Shown: positions 1 to 10,494, counted from the first letter of the stretch. The stretch: DNA of 21,934 nt from Betaproteobacteria bacterium TMED156 (GCA_002171155.1 NHHF01000067.1:1-21934); one strand, 5' to 3'. Notes: a model not told the origin generated them from the letters alone. Made by a program: numbers and translations.

Positions 1-492
1 ACTACAAGCAGAAAAGTTTTTTTGTGTGAGGGTAGAGAAATGATTTTGTCTGACACTGTTGGATTTATTAATAAACTGCCTCACGGATTGATTGAAGCAT
101 TTAAAGCCACTCTTCAAGAGGCAGTATTAGCAGACATACTTCTCATAGTAATTGATTACTCTGACAACGACTGGAGAAGGCACATGAATGATGTTGAAGT
201 AGTTTTGCGAGAAGTAAAAGCTGATAAAGTCGCAAGGATAAATTTTTTCAATAAAATTGATTCTTTAGGTATAGAGCCTCGAGTTGAGCACGATCAGTGT
301 GGTAGGATCACAAATGTGTGGGCAAGTGCAAAAAAAAGTGAAGGATTGGGATTTTTAAAGCAAGCAGTTTTGTCACATGTTTTATATAATGAAAGAATCC
401 ACAAGGAACATGGTTTGGACATATACTCTAATACTGCTAATATTTCTGATTTGGTTGCATGCAAGGCGCCTTCAACCGAGTCATTGCTTTAA
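1..492 (+). CDS. hflX: GTPase HflX, C-terminal part (5' end outside window)
   Basis: The frame is open from base 1 (Thr-Thr-Ser-Arg-Lys-Val-Phe...) to TAA at 490-492, so the window holds the last 163 residues. HflX is a ribosome-associated GTPase that splits stalled or stressed 50S/30S complexes. Visible GTPase motifs are G3 (DTVGF, about residues 20-24 of this fragment), followed by the HflX-typical stretch INKLPHGLIEAFKATLQEA, then G4 (NKID) and G5 (SAKK). The P-loop must lie upstream. The TTG at 22 is an internal codon, because homology-like sequence continues to its left. It is followed after 25 bases by hflK, the usual betaproteobacterial order, where hfq commonly precedes hflX. Identification is firm; only the fragment's N-terminal limit is unknown. 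Confidence 0.93.
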   Translation, partial: TTSRKVFLCEGREMILSDTVGFINKLPHGLIEAFKATLQEAVLADILLIVIDYSDNDWRRHMNDVEVVLREVKADKVARINFFNKIDSLGIEPRVEHDQCGRITNVWASAKKSEGLGFLKQAVLSHVLYNERIHKEHGLDIYSNTANISDLVACKAPSTESLL

Positions 493-517
493 TTTATTTA
501 ATCAAAAAATTTAAAAA

Positions 518-1936
518 ATGATACTAAAAAGACTATTTTCAAAGTTATATTCGTTAGGAGATCCTGGTTGGGGAAAAACCCCATCAAAGAAAGGTGATAC
601 CTCAAGTAAAGACTCAAATTCTGATTTAAATGGATCCAATTCAAAAAATTCCGGTGAAAAAAATGATGGTGATAAGTCCTCCGAAAATGACGGTAGGTCA
701 CAACCAAGGGGTAGAGATGAAAATCCTCCTGACCTTGAAGAAGTTTGGAAAGATTTTAATAAAAAACTTGGGTCATTGTTTGGCAATGCTGGTCGCTCTG
801 GTGGATCTAGGCCAGGAAATAATTGGGGAGGTAATAGAAATAATGGCTCGGGTGGTGGTGGCCTACCCCCAATTAACTTTAACGCAAAAACAGCCTCAAT
901 TGGAGGTGTAATTTTAGCTTCTGTTTGGTTGGCATCTGGATTTTATATTGTTGAAGAAGGACAAACAGCTCTAGTACTTAGATTTGGTGAATATAAATAC
1001 TCTGCTAGTGCTGGATTCAATTGGAGGTTTCCTTTTCCAATTGATAGTCATGAAACCGTAAATTTTGCTCAATTAAGGCAGACAACCGTTGGTGTCAGAA
1101 ATAACCAGACGTCCACTTCCGGTAGAGACTCTTTGATGCTAACTAGAGACGAAAATATTGTTGATGTCCAGTTTGCTGTGCAATATAGAGTTGGCAATCC
1201 TGAAGCATATGTGTTTAATAATTTAAGACCTGATGATATTGTGAGACAAGCTGCGGAAACCGCAATGAGAGAAGTGGTCGGTAGAAGTTTGGCCGATGCT
1301 GTCTTATATGAAAATAAAGAGGCAATAAGTAGAGAAGCTTTAAAAATAACACAAGAAATATCTGATCGATATGATTCGGGATTAACTATAGTAAATTTAA
1401 CTATTCAAAATGTCCAACCACCAGAAGAAGTTCAGGCTGCATTTAGTGACGCTATCAAAGCAGCACAAGATGCCGAGAAAACTAAAAATGAAGGTCAAGC
1501 TTATGCTAACGATATAATTCCCAGAGCAAGAGGTGCGGCTTTTAGGCTAGTAGAAGAAGCTCAGGGATATCGAGAAAAAGTTGTTGCGACAGCAGAAGGT
1601 GACAGTCAACGCTTTATGAAATTGGTAGCGGAGTATAAAAATGCTCCTGAAATTACTAGACAGAGATTATATTTAGAATCGATGCAAGAGGTTTTTTCTA
1701 ATGTTAGTAAGGTTATGATTGAAACAAAATCAGGCAGTAATCTGCTCTACTTACCCCTAGATAAGCTTATTCAAAGATCGATGAATAGTTCATCAAACTC
1801 GTCGACAGGCGATAATACTATTAATGAATCTCAAAGGGGTACTTCAACTTCTAGGGCGGTAGATGCAGTAAGGGATGCAATTGGAAATAATAGGTCAGGT
1901 GGTACTCTAAGAGATCGTCTTCGGGAGGTAAGATAA
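518..1936 (+). CDS. hflK: HflK, membrane SPFH protein, FtsH regulator
   Basis: This 472-residue protein partners HflC to form the large periplasmic-face cage that controls the FtsH membrane protease. Residues 1-120 are cytoplasmic and low-complexity, rich in Ser, Asn, Asp and then Gly. They contain the family motif GDPGWGK (14-20) and PPDLEEVWKDFNKKLGSLFG (70-89). One membrane segment lies at about 126-145, followed by the SPFH/band-7 domain starting IVEEGQTALVLRFGEY, with a long Glu/Ala/Lys helix after about residue 300. The N-terminal region is longer than in E. coli HflK (419 aa). The ATG at 518 has no clear Shine-Dalgarno, only A-rich sequence before it. hflC starts 3 bases after the stop, so the two are surely co-translated. 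Confidence 0.95.
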   Translation: MILKRLFSKLYSLGDPGWGKTPSKKGDTSSKDSNSDLNGSNSKNSGEKNDGDKSSENDGRSQPRGRDENPPDLEEVWKDFNKKLGSLFGNAGRSGGSRPGNNWGGNRNNGSGGGGLPPINFNAKTASIGGVILASVWLASGFYIVEEGQTALVLRFGEYKYSASAGFNWRFPFPIDSHETVNFAQLRQTTVGVRNNQTSTSGRDSLMLTRDENIVDVQFAVQYRVGNPEAYVFNNLRPDDIVRQAAETAMREVVGRSLADAVLYENKEAISREALKITQEISDRYDSGLTIVNLTIQNVQPPEEVQAAFSDAIKAAQDAEKTKNEGQAYANDIIPRARGAAFRLVEEAQGYREKVVATAEGDSQRFMKLVAEYKNAPEITRQRLYLESMQEVFSNVSKVMIETKSGSNLLYLPLDKLIQRSMNSSSNSSTGDNTINESQRGTSTSRAVDAVRDAIGNNRSGGTLRDRLREVR

Positions 1937-1939
1937 ACA

Positions 1940-2815
1940 GTGAATCGTTTAATTTCTATAGTTACAGGTTTAGTATTCTTGGGATTTTTGGCATCATCTT
2001 GTTTGTTCATTGTTGATCAACGTCAGTTTGCTTTAGTTTTTGCTCTTGGAGAAATAAAAAGAGTTGTTCAAGAGCCTGGCTTATATTTCAAATTACCTCC
2101 ACCCTTTCAAAATATCGTTTATCTGGAAAAAAGGATTTTAACAATTGATACTCCTGATGCAGATAGATTCATTACAAAAGAAAAACAAAACGTTGTTGTT
2201 GATACTTACGTTAAGTGGCGTATTGAGGATGCTAAAGTTTTTTACACTAGTGTGGCTGGTAGAGTCGCTAGTGCTAATGACAGAATAAATAGGGCTCTTC
2301 GTGATGGATTGAATAACGAAATAGCCACGCGAACTGTTAGTGATGTTATTTCCGGTGAGCGTGAAGAGGTTATGCAGAACATAACTCTTAGAGTTGCTGA
2401 AGACGCTAAACAGATAGGCGTTAAAATTGTTGATGTACGATTACGTAGAGTTGAGTTTGCGGATGAAATCCGTGACTCAGTTTTTAGACGAATGGAGTCA
2501 GAAAGAAAGGCTATTGCTGCAGAAAGAAGATCAGAGGGGGCAGCAGAAGCTGAAAAGATACGAGCAAATGCCGACCGACAAAGAGTTGGTCTGTTAGCAC
2601 AAGCATATAAAGAAGCTCAGGACATCAAGGGAACTGGGGATGCAGCATCAGCTGCTGCATACGCTGATGCATTTGGTGAAGATCCAGAATTCGCCAAGTT
2701 CTATAGAAGTCTGGAAGCATATCGTGGTAGTTTTAAAGATACCTCTGACTTAATTGTCACTGATCCTGAATCAGATTTTTTTCGTTTTTTTCAATCAACT
2801 ACAGGTTCTAAATAA
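1940..2815 (+). CDS. hflC: HflC, membrane SPFH protein, FtsH regulator
   Basis: This 291-residue partner of HflK has an N-terminal membrane anchor (about residues 4-25) followed by the SPFH domain, visible as DQRQFALVFALGEIKRVVQE and PGLYFKLPPPFQN. It also has the typical RVASANDRINRALRDGLNNE and RRMESERKAIAAERRSEG helices. The start is GTG at 1940. It is supported by a strong Shine-Dalgarno, GGAGG at 1924-1928 inside the end of hflK, 11 bases upstream, and by the 3-base spacing. The protein is shorter than E. coli HflC (334 aa) but in the usual range for betaproteobacteria as I recall it. It acts at the inner membrane with most of the protein outside the cytoplasm, where HflKC encloses FtsH. 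hisZ-purA follows after 38 bases with no visible terminator. Confidence 0.95.
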   Translation: MNRLISIVTGLVFLGFLASSCLFIVDQRQFALVFALGEIKRVVQEPGLYFKLPPPFQNIVYLEKRILTIDTPDADRFITKEKQNVVVDTYVKWRIEDAKVFYTSVAGRVASANDRINRALRDGLNNEIATRTVSDVISGEREEVMQNITLRVAEDAKQIGVKIVDVRLRRVEFADEIRDSVFRRMESERKAIAAERRSEGAAEAEKIRANADRQRVGLLAQAYKEAQDIKGTGDAASAAAYADAFGEDPEFAKFYRSLEAYRGSFKDTSDLIVTDPESDFFRFFQSTTGSK

Positions 2816-2847
2816 ATTTTTCTGCTAAAAGCATAAATTTATTGTAA

Positions 2848-5205
<2,358 letters not shown>

Positions 5206-5290
5206 ATTTTTCGTAAATTTCTCGTATTAATGAAAATAATTGTTATTTTGAACTACGTTTTTTTTTATAATGTCATTAGTGTTAATTTAA

Positions 5291-5379
5291 TGGTGCCCAG
5301 AAGAGGATTTGAACCTCCACGGTGTTTGTTCACCACTAGGACCTGAACCTAGCGCGTCTACCAATTCCGCCACCTGGGC
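5291..5379 (-). tRNA. tRNA-Leu (anticodon CAG)
   Basis: Read on the minus strand, an 89-base class II tRNA folds cleanly and ends in an encoded CCA. The acceptor stem is GCCCAGG paired with TCTGGGC (one G-T pair), followed by A and CCA. The D-arm has the Leu-typical GGCGGAATTGGTAGACGC. The anticodon stem CTAGG/CCTAG holds the loop TTCAGGT, giving anticodon CAG (plus-strand bases 5343-5345). A long variable arm precedes the T-arm GGTTCAAATCC. It reads CUG codons. It is transcribed away from rnr, whose start lies 40 bases from the tRNA 5' end, and towards the end of purA. A tRNA-Leu beside rnr is an arrangement I recall in other Burkholderiales. Confidence 0.96.
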
Positions 5380-5396
5380 TTACATCTTCAGAATTG

Positions 5397-5426
5397 ATTA
5401 TAGGGCATAGGAAAAAGGTTTGACTA
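5397..5426 (-). promoter_or_regulatory. Probable sigma-70 promoter of tRNA-Leu, overlapping the rnr start
   Basis: On the minus strand a perfect -10 box TATAAT (plus bases 5397-5402) lies 17 bases upstream of the mature tRNA 5' end. A -35 candidate TAGTCA (5421-5426, four of six consensus bases) sits 18 bases further upstream. Transcription would start near 5390. The -35 element overlaps the TTG start codon of rnr (5420-5422). Found by eye only; the -35 is weaker than the -10. Confidence 0.55.
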
Positions 5427-7633
5427 AATCAATAGTTAGAGTGCTAACAGGAAACTTGATTGGCCATCGAGACGGATTTGGGTTTCTTCGCCCAGAGAGC
5501 GGAGGTGACGACATTTTTGTCCCTAATAGAGAAATGTTGAAGGCAATGCATGGAGACAAAGTATTAGTTAAGATTCTCAAAAATGACAGAAAAGGTCGCC
5601 CAGAAGCTCACATAACTGAAGTTTTACATCGTGCCCAATTAACGTTAGTAGGTCGTTTGATTTACGAAAGAGGAATTTATGTCGTTGTCCCTGAAGACAA
5701 CAGGATTAAACACGATGTTGTAATTTCTTCAAACAATATGTCTGGGGCACAACCTGGTCAAGTAGTCACAGTTGAAATAATTGACCCTCCAACTAGAGAT
5801 ACTCCACCTATCGGTAAAATAACTGAGGTCATAGGCAAAGTTGATGATCCTGGAATGGAAATTGAAATCGCAGTTAGAAAATTTGGTATTCCTTCAAAGT
5901 TTTCTGACGAAGTGGTTAATTATTCTAAAAAATTGTCAACAAAAATATCACCCGAAGAAATAAAAAACAGAGTAGATTTGAGAGACGTTGACTTTATCAC
6001 TATTGATGGAGCGGATGCTAAAGACTTTGATGATGCTATTTACACAGAAGAAATTAAAAATTGTGGTTGGAGATTGTTAGTCGCAATTGCTGATGTTTCT
6101 AGTTATGTTGAGAGTGGGGACCTAATCGATAAAGAAGCCTTGAAAAGGTCTACATCTGTTTATTTTCCCAGAAAAGTGATTCCGATGTTGCCAGAGAACT
6201 TATCAAATAACATTTGTTCTTTGAAACCCGGTGAGGACAGGCTGACTCTTGTTTGCGATATGGTAATTTCAAAATCAGGTAGAGTGAAAGCTTATCAATT
6301 CTACGAAGCCATCATCTGTTCTTCTCTCCGCTTAACTTACACCGATGCATGGGAAATTATTTCCAATAATGACCAAATAAAGAAGAAGGAATTTAAAAAA
6401 ATTTCATCAACATTGTTTTGTTTTTATGATCTCCTACAAAAATTTTTACAATATAGAAATGCAAGAGGATCAATTGATTTTGAAACAGTAGAAACTGATG
6501 TCAAAATTAATTGTCAAGGAAAAATAGAAAAAATTCTCCCTAAGGTTCGTAATAATGCGCATCGAATTATCGAAGAATGTATGATTGCTGCTAATACTTG
6601 TGCTGCTGATTTTTTAAGTAAAAAAAAGTCGAAGTGTCTCTATAGAATTCACGAAAAACCTAAAACTGAAAAAATACATTCTTTAAGAGACTTTCTGAAA
6701 ATGCAAGGTTTGAAACTAAGTGGAAATGAACAACCTAGTGCAAAAGATTTTTCTGAATTATTGAAATTGGCAAAGAAAAGATCTGATTTTGAAATTTTAC
6801 AGACTTTGATTCTTCGAACAATGCAACAAGCTAGATACAGTCCTGAAAATGAGGGTCATTTTGCTTTATCTATAGAATCTTATTCTCATTTCACTTCTCC
6901 AATACGTCGATATCCAGACTTACTTTTACATCGAGCTATAAAAGCCAGCTTAAATTCTAAAAAATATGTTCCAATACTCGAAGATGGTGAGAAGGATTTT
7001 CAAGATAGTAATATCGATAAGTGGCATGCAGTAGGAGAACATTCTTCAATTGCAGAGAGAAGAGCGGAAGATGCCTCTAGAGACGTCTTAGCATGGTTAA
7101 AGTGTCATTTTATGAGAAACAAAGAAGGAGAACAATTTAATGGAACTGTAACCGGGGTTGCTCCTTTTGGATTGTTTGTAACTTTAGATACTTTATATGT
7201 AGAAGGATTAATTCATGTCTCTGAGTTGGGTGTGGAATATTTTCAACATAATGAAATTTCTCATGAATTAAGGGGCGAGCGAACTGGTAGAAAATTTAAA
7301 CTTTACGATAAAGTTGAGGTTCAAATATTAAGAGTTGATATTGACGGACGAAGAATTGAATTTAGTTTTGCCCCTAAATTCTTTCGTAGAACTGGATTCA
7401 AAAATAATTTTAATGACACACTCTATAAAGAAAACTTTTCGAACAAAGGGTTAGTAAAAGTTCAAGGGGTTTTTCAAAAAAGTGAAGATATTTTAAAGAC
7501 TGAATTTTTAGAAAGTGGGAACAAACTTGGTAATTCATATGGCCAATTTTTTCAACCAAAATCAAATTTAAAAAAAATACAAAAAAATAAATTAGCATCA
7601 AGCAAGTCAAGAAAAAGGGTAGTAAAAAAATGA
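5420..7633 (+). CDS. rnr: Ribonuclease R (N-terminally short)
   Basis: This is a 737-residue 3'-5' exoribonuclease of the RNase II/R family, which degrades structured RNA, acts in rRNA quality control and matures tmRNA-tagged messages. It begins directly with the first cold-shock domain (about 6-70, GHRDGFGFL at 15-23), then the second. The RNB catalytic domain has VDLRDVDFITIDGADAKDFD (185-204), supplying the metal-binding aspartates 196, 202, 204 and 205. An S1 domain follows at about 572-655 (GTVTGVAPFGLFV), and then a Lys-rich tail. The start is TTG at 5420 with a weak purine-rich site before it. An in-frame TAG at 5408-5410 blocks any longer protein. The winged-helix (HTH_12) region found at the N terminus of most proteobacterial RNase R proteins is absent. 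The final 70 residues are basic and poorly conserved. Confidence 0.93.
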   Translation: MTKSIVRVLTGNLIGHRDGFGFLRPESGGDDIFVPNREMLKAMHGDKVLVKILKNDRKGRPEAHITEVLHRAQLTLVGRLIYERGIYVVVPEDNRIKHDVVISSNNMSGAQPGQVVTVEIIDPPTRDTPPIGKITEVIGKVDDPGMEIEIAVRKFGIPSKFSDEVVNYSKKLSTKISPEEIKNRVDLRDVDFITIDGADAKDFDDAIYTEEIKNCGWRLLVAIADVSSYVESGDLIDKEALKRSTSVYFPRKVIPMLPENLSNNICSLKPGEDRLTLVCDMVISKSGRVKAYQFYEAIICSSLRLTYTDAWEIISNNDQIKKKEFKKISSTLFCFYDLLQKFLQYRNARGSIDFETVETDVKINCQGKIEKILPKVRNNAHRIIEECMIAANTCAADFLSKKKSKCLYRIHEKPKTEKIHSLRDFLKMQGLKLSGNEQPSAKDFSELLKLAKKRSDFEILQTLILRTMQQARYSPENEGHFALSIESYSHFTSPIRRYPDLLLHRAIKASLNSKKYVPILEDGEKDFQDSNIDKWHAVGEHSSIAERRAEDASRDVLAWLKCHFMRNKEGEQFNGTVTGVAPFGLFVTLDTLYVEGLIHVSELGVEYFQHNEISHELRGERTGRKFKLYDKVEVQILRVDIDGRRIEFSFAPKFFRRTGFKNNFNDTLYKENFSNKGLVKVQGVFQKSEDILKTEFLESGNKLGNSYGQFFQPKSNLKKIQKNKLASSKSRKRVVKK

Positions 7634-7698
7634 ATTTAAGTTTTTTTATTTAAAGAATCACCTGCTCTTTTTGAAGAGTTAAAACTGGAAAAAAATGA

Positions 7699-8460
7699 AT
7701 GAAAGTTTCGACAACTGAGAAAATTACACTTTTCGGATTTCACTCTGTTTTAACTAGGCTCAAGAGTGAATCCAGTAGTATAGATATAATTTTTTTGGAT
7801 AAAAATAGAAAAGATAAAAGAATAATGTCTATTTTATCGTTTGCCAATGAAAAAAAAGTGAAGGTTGAGCTTGTTTCTAATGAAAAGCTTAAGTCTTTAT
7901 GTGTAGAAAAAAAAACCCAAGGAGTGATCGCGTTTGCTAGGAAAAGAGTGCTTTCTGAAACCCTTGAGGAATTATTACAAAATTTTAAGACCACTAATTT
8001 TGAATTTTATCCCACTTTAGTATTTTTAGATGGTGTGACTGATCCTAGAAATTTGGGGGCAATTATTAGAACTGCTGACTCTGTAAAAGTTGGAGCAATA
8101 GTAGCGCCATTGAATCATTCAGCACCATTGAATGACCTGGCGATAAATACTGCCTGCGGAGCAACAGAATTTATTCCCTATATAAGAGTTTCGAATATAT
8201 GCAGAGCAATAGAAACAGTACAAAATATTGGTTATCAGGTAATTGGTATGGATACTGATGGTAACAAAGATGTTTTCTCAACTGATCTTAAACAATCCAA
8301 CACATTTATATTTGGCGATGAAGGTGTTGGATTAAAAAAAATCACTAAAGAATTCTGTGATCAAATTGTCAAGCTTCCGATGTATGGGAGAGTAGAGAGT
8401 TTAAATGTTTCTGTCGCATGTGCAATTTCACTTTATGAAGATTATAGACAAAAAAAATAA
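7699..8460 (+). CDS. rlmB: 23S rRNA (guanosine-2251) 2'-O-methyltransferase RlmB
   Basis: This 253-residue SpoU/TrmH-family enzyme methylates the ribose of G2251 in the 23S P-loop using S-adenosylmethionine. The short N-terminal substrate-binding domain (10-80, GFHSVLTRLKS and KKTQGVIAFA) is followed by the knotted SPOUT domain. Motif 1 is DPRNLGAIIRTA (115-126), motif 2 GDEGVGL (206-212) and motif 3 LPMYGRVESLNVSVACA (226-242). The ATG at 7699 fits the N terminus; an overlapping ATG at 7695 is out of frame. It follows rnr by 65 bases, the usual rnr-rlmB pair, and its stop lies 2 bases from the stop of the opposing transglycosylase gene. Confidence 0.95.
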   Translation: MKVSTTEKITLFGFHSVLTRLKSESSSIDIIFLDKNRKDKRIMSILSFANEKKVKVELVSNEKLKSLCVEKKTQGVIAFARKRVLSETLEELLQNFKTTNFEFYPTLVFLDGVTDPRNLGAIIRTADSVKVGAIVAPLNHSAPLNDLAINTACGATEFIPYIRVSNICRAIETVQNIGYQVIGMDTDGNKDVFSTDLKQSNTFIFGDEGVGLKKITKEFCDQIVKLPMYGRVESLNVSVACAISLYEDYRQKK

Positions 8461-8462
8461 AC

Positions 8463-9500
8463 TCATAATCTGGGTGAAATTGACTCCGCAAGAGACAATA
8501 CTGCAGCAGCATACATGAAGCTTCTGTTGTACTTAGTTACCGCAAAAAAGTTTGGTGTTGCAAGCCAGTACTTAATAGAACCATCTTTCTCATGTAAGTC
8601 AATTAGGCTAGCATCTAAATTGGGAGGCAAAAAAACTGATTTTGGAATAAATCCGGCTTCAGCAAGCTTTTTAACATTTGACTCGGCTTTAAGAGAATTA
8701 GCAACAAATTTAGAGGGATTAGAGCTAATTTTGAAAAAAACAGCTGCATGTGAAATTTCGTTTGGTCTCCATCCATGAATTGATAAGTAATTTGCTATTG
8801 AACCTATTGCATCAGCTTCACTATCAAACAAATTTACTTTGCCATCATTATCATAGTCGACGGCGTATTTACGCCAACTACTGGGCATGAATTGAGGTAT
8901 ACCCATAGCACCAGCAAAGGAGCCTTTGAGAGTTTCAAGATCAATATTATTTTCCCTTGCTAATAATAAAAGGTGTTCTAATTCCTTTAAAAAAAATTTC
9001 TTGCGTTTAAATTTTTCAAAAGCAAATGTTGCCAGTGTATCAATCACTTTATAATTTCCTGTTATCTTGCCGTAACGTGTTTCTACGCCTAAAATACCAA
9101 CGATTACTTTTGCAGGAACACCAAATTCCTCGGCTGCTTTCTCTAAAGTTACTCTATGCTTAATCATAAAAACTCTACCGTTTTCAATAGTTTTCTTTGT
9201 TACAAAACGGTTTTTGTAATTCTGCCAAGATTTTACTTTTTTTTGCTTAGATCTTTTGGGTGGATTAATTAGTTTGTATGCAGAAACTTGGTACTTTAAA
9301 TTTTTGAAATTATTTTTTAGCTCTTTTACAGGAAATTTGTGCTTGGCATTCATTAACTCAATGAAATCATTAACTTCTTTATCTTTAAGCCAGTTTTTTT
9401 TAGTTTTTGCTTCGGCATGAAAAGGCCAAAATATGCTTATTTGCAAGATTAAAATAATTAGAAACATTTTTTCTTGAGTAATTTTCAGGGTTTTATTCAT
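8463..9500 (-). CDS. mltB: Lytic murein transglycosylase, MltB type
   Basis: This 345-residue periplasmic enzyme cleaves the MurNAc-GlcNAc bond of peptidoglycan with formation of 1,6-anhydroMurNAc. The N terminus has a signal peptide (hydrophobic core about 12-26, likely cleavage after AEA at 29-31) without a lipobox cysteine. It is therefore probably soluble, unlike the E. coli MltB lipoprotein. The SLT_2 fold is clear: GILGVETRYG (135-144) with catalytic Glu140, then GSFAGAMGIPQFMPSSW (193-209). An acidic DYDNDGKVNLFD stretch (215-226) matches the metal-binding loop of MltB, followed by SIANYLSIHGW. It is transcribed alone, divergent from rpsP with a 70-base gap. The MltB subfamily is sure; the exact paralog name is less so. 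Confidence 0.9.
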   Translation of the reverse strand: MNKTLKITQEKMFLIILILQISIFWPFHAEAKTKKNWLKDKEVNDFIELMNAKHKFPVKELKNNFKNLKYQVSAYKLINPPKRSKQKKVKSWQNYKNRFVTKKTIENGRVFMIKHRVTLEKAAEEFGVPAKVIVGILGVETRYGKITGNYKVIDTLATFAFEKFKRKKFFLKELEHLLLLARENNIDLETLKGSFAGAMGIPQFMPSSWRKYAVDYDNDGKVNLFDSEADAIGSIANYLSIHGWRPNEISHAAVFFKISSNPSKFVANSLKAESNVKKLAEAGFIPKSVFLPPNLDASLIDLHEKDGSIKYWLATPNFFAVTKYNRSFMYAAAVLSLAESISPRL

Positions 9501-9517
9501 AAAATTTAAACTCAGAC

Positions 9518-9546
9518 TTGGATCTTTTGAATCATGAAGGTATACT
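9518..9546 (+). promoter_or_regulatory. Candidate sigma-70 promoter of the rpsP operon
   Basis: TTGGAT (9518-9523) and TATACT (9541-9546) are spaced by exactly 17 bases, placing a start site near 9553, about 18 bases ahead of the rpsP ATG. The -10 box matches five of six consensus bases; the -35 box matches the TTG only. This is the one good candidate in the 70-base gap between the divergent mltB and rpsP genes. Confidence 0.5.
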
Positions 9547-9570
9547 TATACGTTTTCTGGAAAATAATAA

Positions 9571-9828
9571 ATGGTAGTTATTCGTTTAGCAAGAGGTGGT
9601 GCTCATAAGAGACCTTTTTACCACATTGTTGTTGCTGATTCTAGGTACCGGCGCGATGGTAGATTTATTGAGAGATTGGGGTTTTTTAACCCCATAGCTT
9701 CTAAAAATGAAGAAAGCATCAGGGTGATTCAAGATCGTATTGATCATTGGGTTGATAACGGTGCTCAAGTAAGCCCTAGAGTAAAAAAATTAATTAAAAT
9801 TTCCAAATTTGATGCACAATCAAACTAA
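9571..9828 (+). CDS. rpsP: 30S ribosomal protein S16
   Basis: An 85-residue protein with the full S16 signature: [20 protein letters not shown] at the start, then [20 protein letters not shown] and a C-terminal helix [18 protein letters not shown]16 binds 16S rRNA early in assembly of the 30S body and platform. It is the first gene of rpsP-rimM-trmD-rplS. rimM follows after 12 bases. The ATG at 9571 is preceded by only a weak GGAAAA ribosome binding site. Length and sequence are ordinary for the family. Confidence 0.97.
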   Translation: MVVIRLARGGAHKRPFYHIVVADSRYRRDGRFIERLGFFNPIASKNEESIRVIQDRIDHWVDNGAQVSPRVKKLIKISKFDAQSN

Positions 9829-9843
9829 AGGATAATATTTTTG
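9829..9843 (+). promoter_or_regulatory. Shine-Dalgarno that fixes the TTG start of rimM
   Basis: AAGGAT, overlapping the rpsP stop codon (AAGGA at 9828-9832), lies 8 bases before TTG at 9841. This spacing and match to the 16S tail make TTG the most credible start. The frame has no upstream alternative, and its next Met is about 80 codons further in, past the start of the RimM domain. Confidence 0.6.
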
Positions 9844-10476
9844 CCTAAAAGCAATCATATTAATTTTAAAAAAAAATACTTAATCAGGCGCGCCTCCAAG
9901 CTTAATTTCTCTGGTGACTACCATCACGATGCTCTTCTTCTCCCAATAGATTCTAATTTATTACCCAAAGATCTTTTAACTCTAGGACACATTTCTGGAG
10001 CAGTAGGTATAAAGGGTGATTTGAAATTTATTTTAAAGAAGCCTTTAAAATACAACTTAAGATTAGCATCATTTGAGTCAATGCTAAAAACCTTGAAAAA
10101 ATTTTGGTTGGTAGGTGATTCTTCTTATTTGTTTACTATTAATTTTGTAATCAATAATGACAGGTTTTTTAAACTTAACTTTGAAGAAATTAAAACAAGG
10201 TCCAACGCTGAAAATTTTGTTGGGTATGATTTAGAAATCTCAGAGAAAGATTTCTTAAATCACCTGGATAAAGAGAATATAAATCATGATATTTTGAATT
10301 ACAAAATCTTAAATTTAGAAGGTAAAAGTCTTGGAGTAGTTGATAAAGTTGATGGTAATGGTTTTCATGATTGGATTTTTTCAGGCTCAATGGTGATACC
10401 TCTAGTTGAAAAACACGTAAAAAAAATTGATAAAAGAAAAAAGGAAATATTAGTAGATTGGGAGTTCCTGTGGTGA
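9841..10476 (+). CDS. rimM: Ribosome maturation factor RimM
   Basis: A 211-residue protein that helps form the 30S head by binding S19 and immature 16S rRNA. The RimM N-domain begins at LTLGHISGAVGIKGDLKF (46-63, compare LGKMGSSYGIRG in E. coli). The PRC-barrel C-domain contains GKSLGVVDKVDGNGFHDW and ends with VPLVEKHVKKIDKRKKEILV. Residues 1-45 are a basic N-terminal extension, about 30 residues more than in E. coli, with no motif I recognise. The TTG start is supported by a strong Shine-Dalgarno. The sequence is more diverged than its neighbours, as RimM usually is. trmD starts 18 bases after the stop. Confidence 0.92.
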   Translation: MPKSNHINFKKKYLIRRASKLNFSGDYHHDALLLPIDSNLLPKDLLTLGHISGAVGIKGDLKFILKKPLKYNLRLASFESMLKTLKKFWLVGDSSYLFTINFVINNDRFFKLNFEEIKTRSNAENFVGYDLEISEKDFLNHLDKENINHDILNYKILNLEGKSLGVVDKVDGNGFHDWIFSGSMVIPLVEKHVKKIDKRKKEILVDWEFLW

Positions 10477-10494
10477 AAAAATCAAGTAAAGCCA

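Noticed and set aside
511..911. Other-frame open frames over the 5' part of hflK
   Set aside because: They are shadows of the low-complexity hflK region; hflK itself is clearly coding and no start site or family signature supports the others.
5233..5266. AAAATAA-TTG-TTATTTT hairpin followed 8 bases later by T9, a possible purA terminator
   Set aside because: The stem is pure A-T and the T run is not adjacent to it, so stability would be poor. It may be chance in AT-rich DNA.
7664..7680. CTCTT-TTTG-AAGAG hairpin between rnr and rlmB
   Set aside because: It is a short five-pair stem without a following T tract. It is neither a terminator nor a recognisable regulatory RNA.
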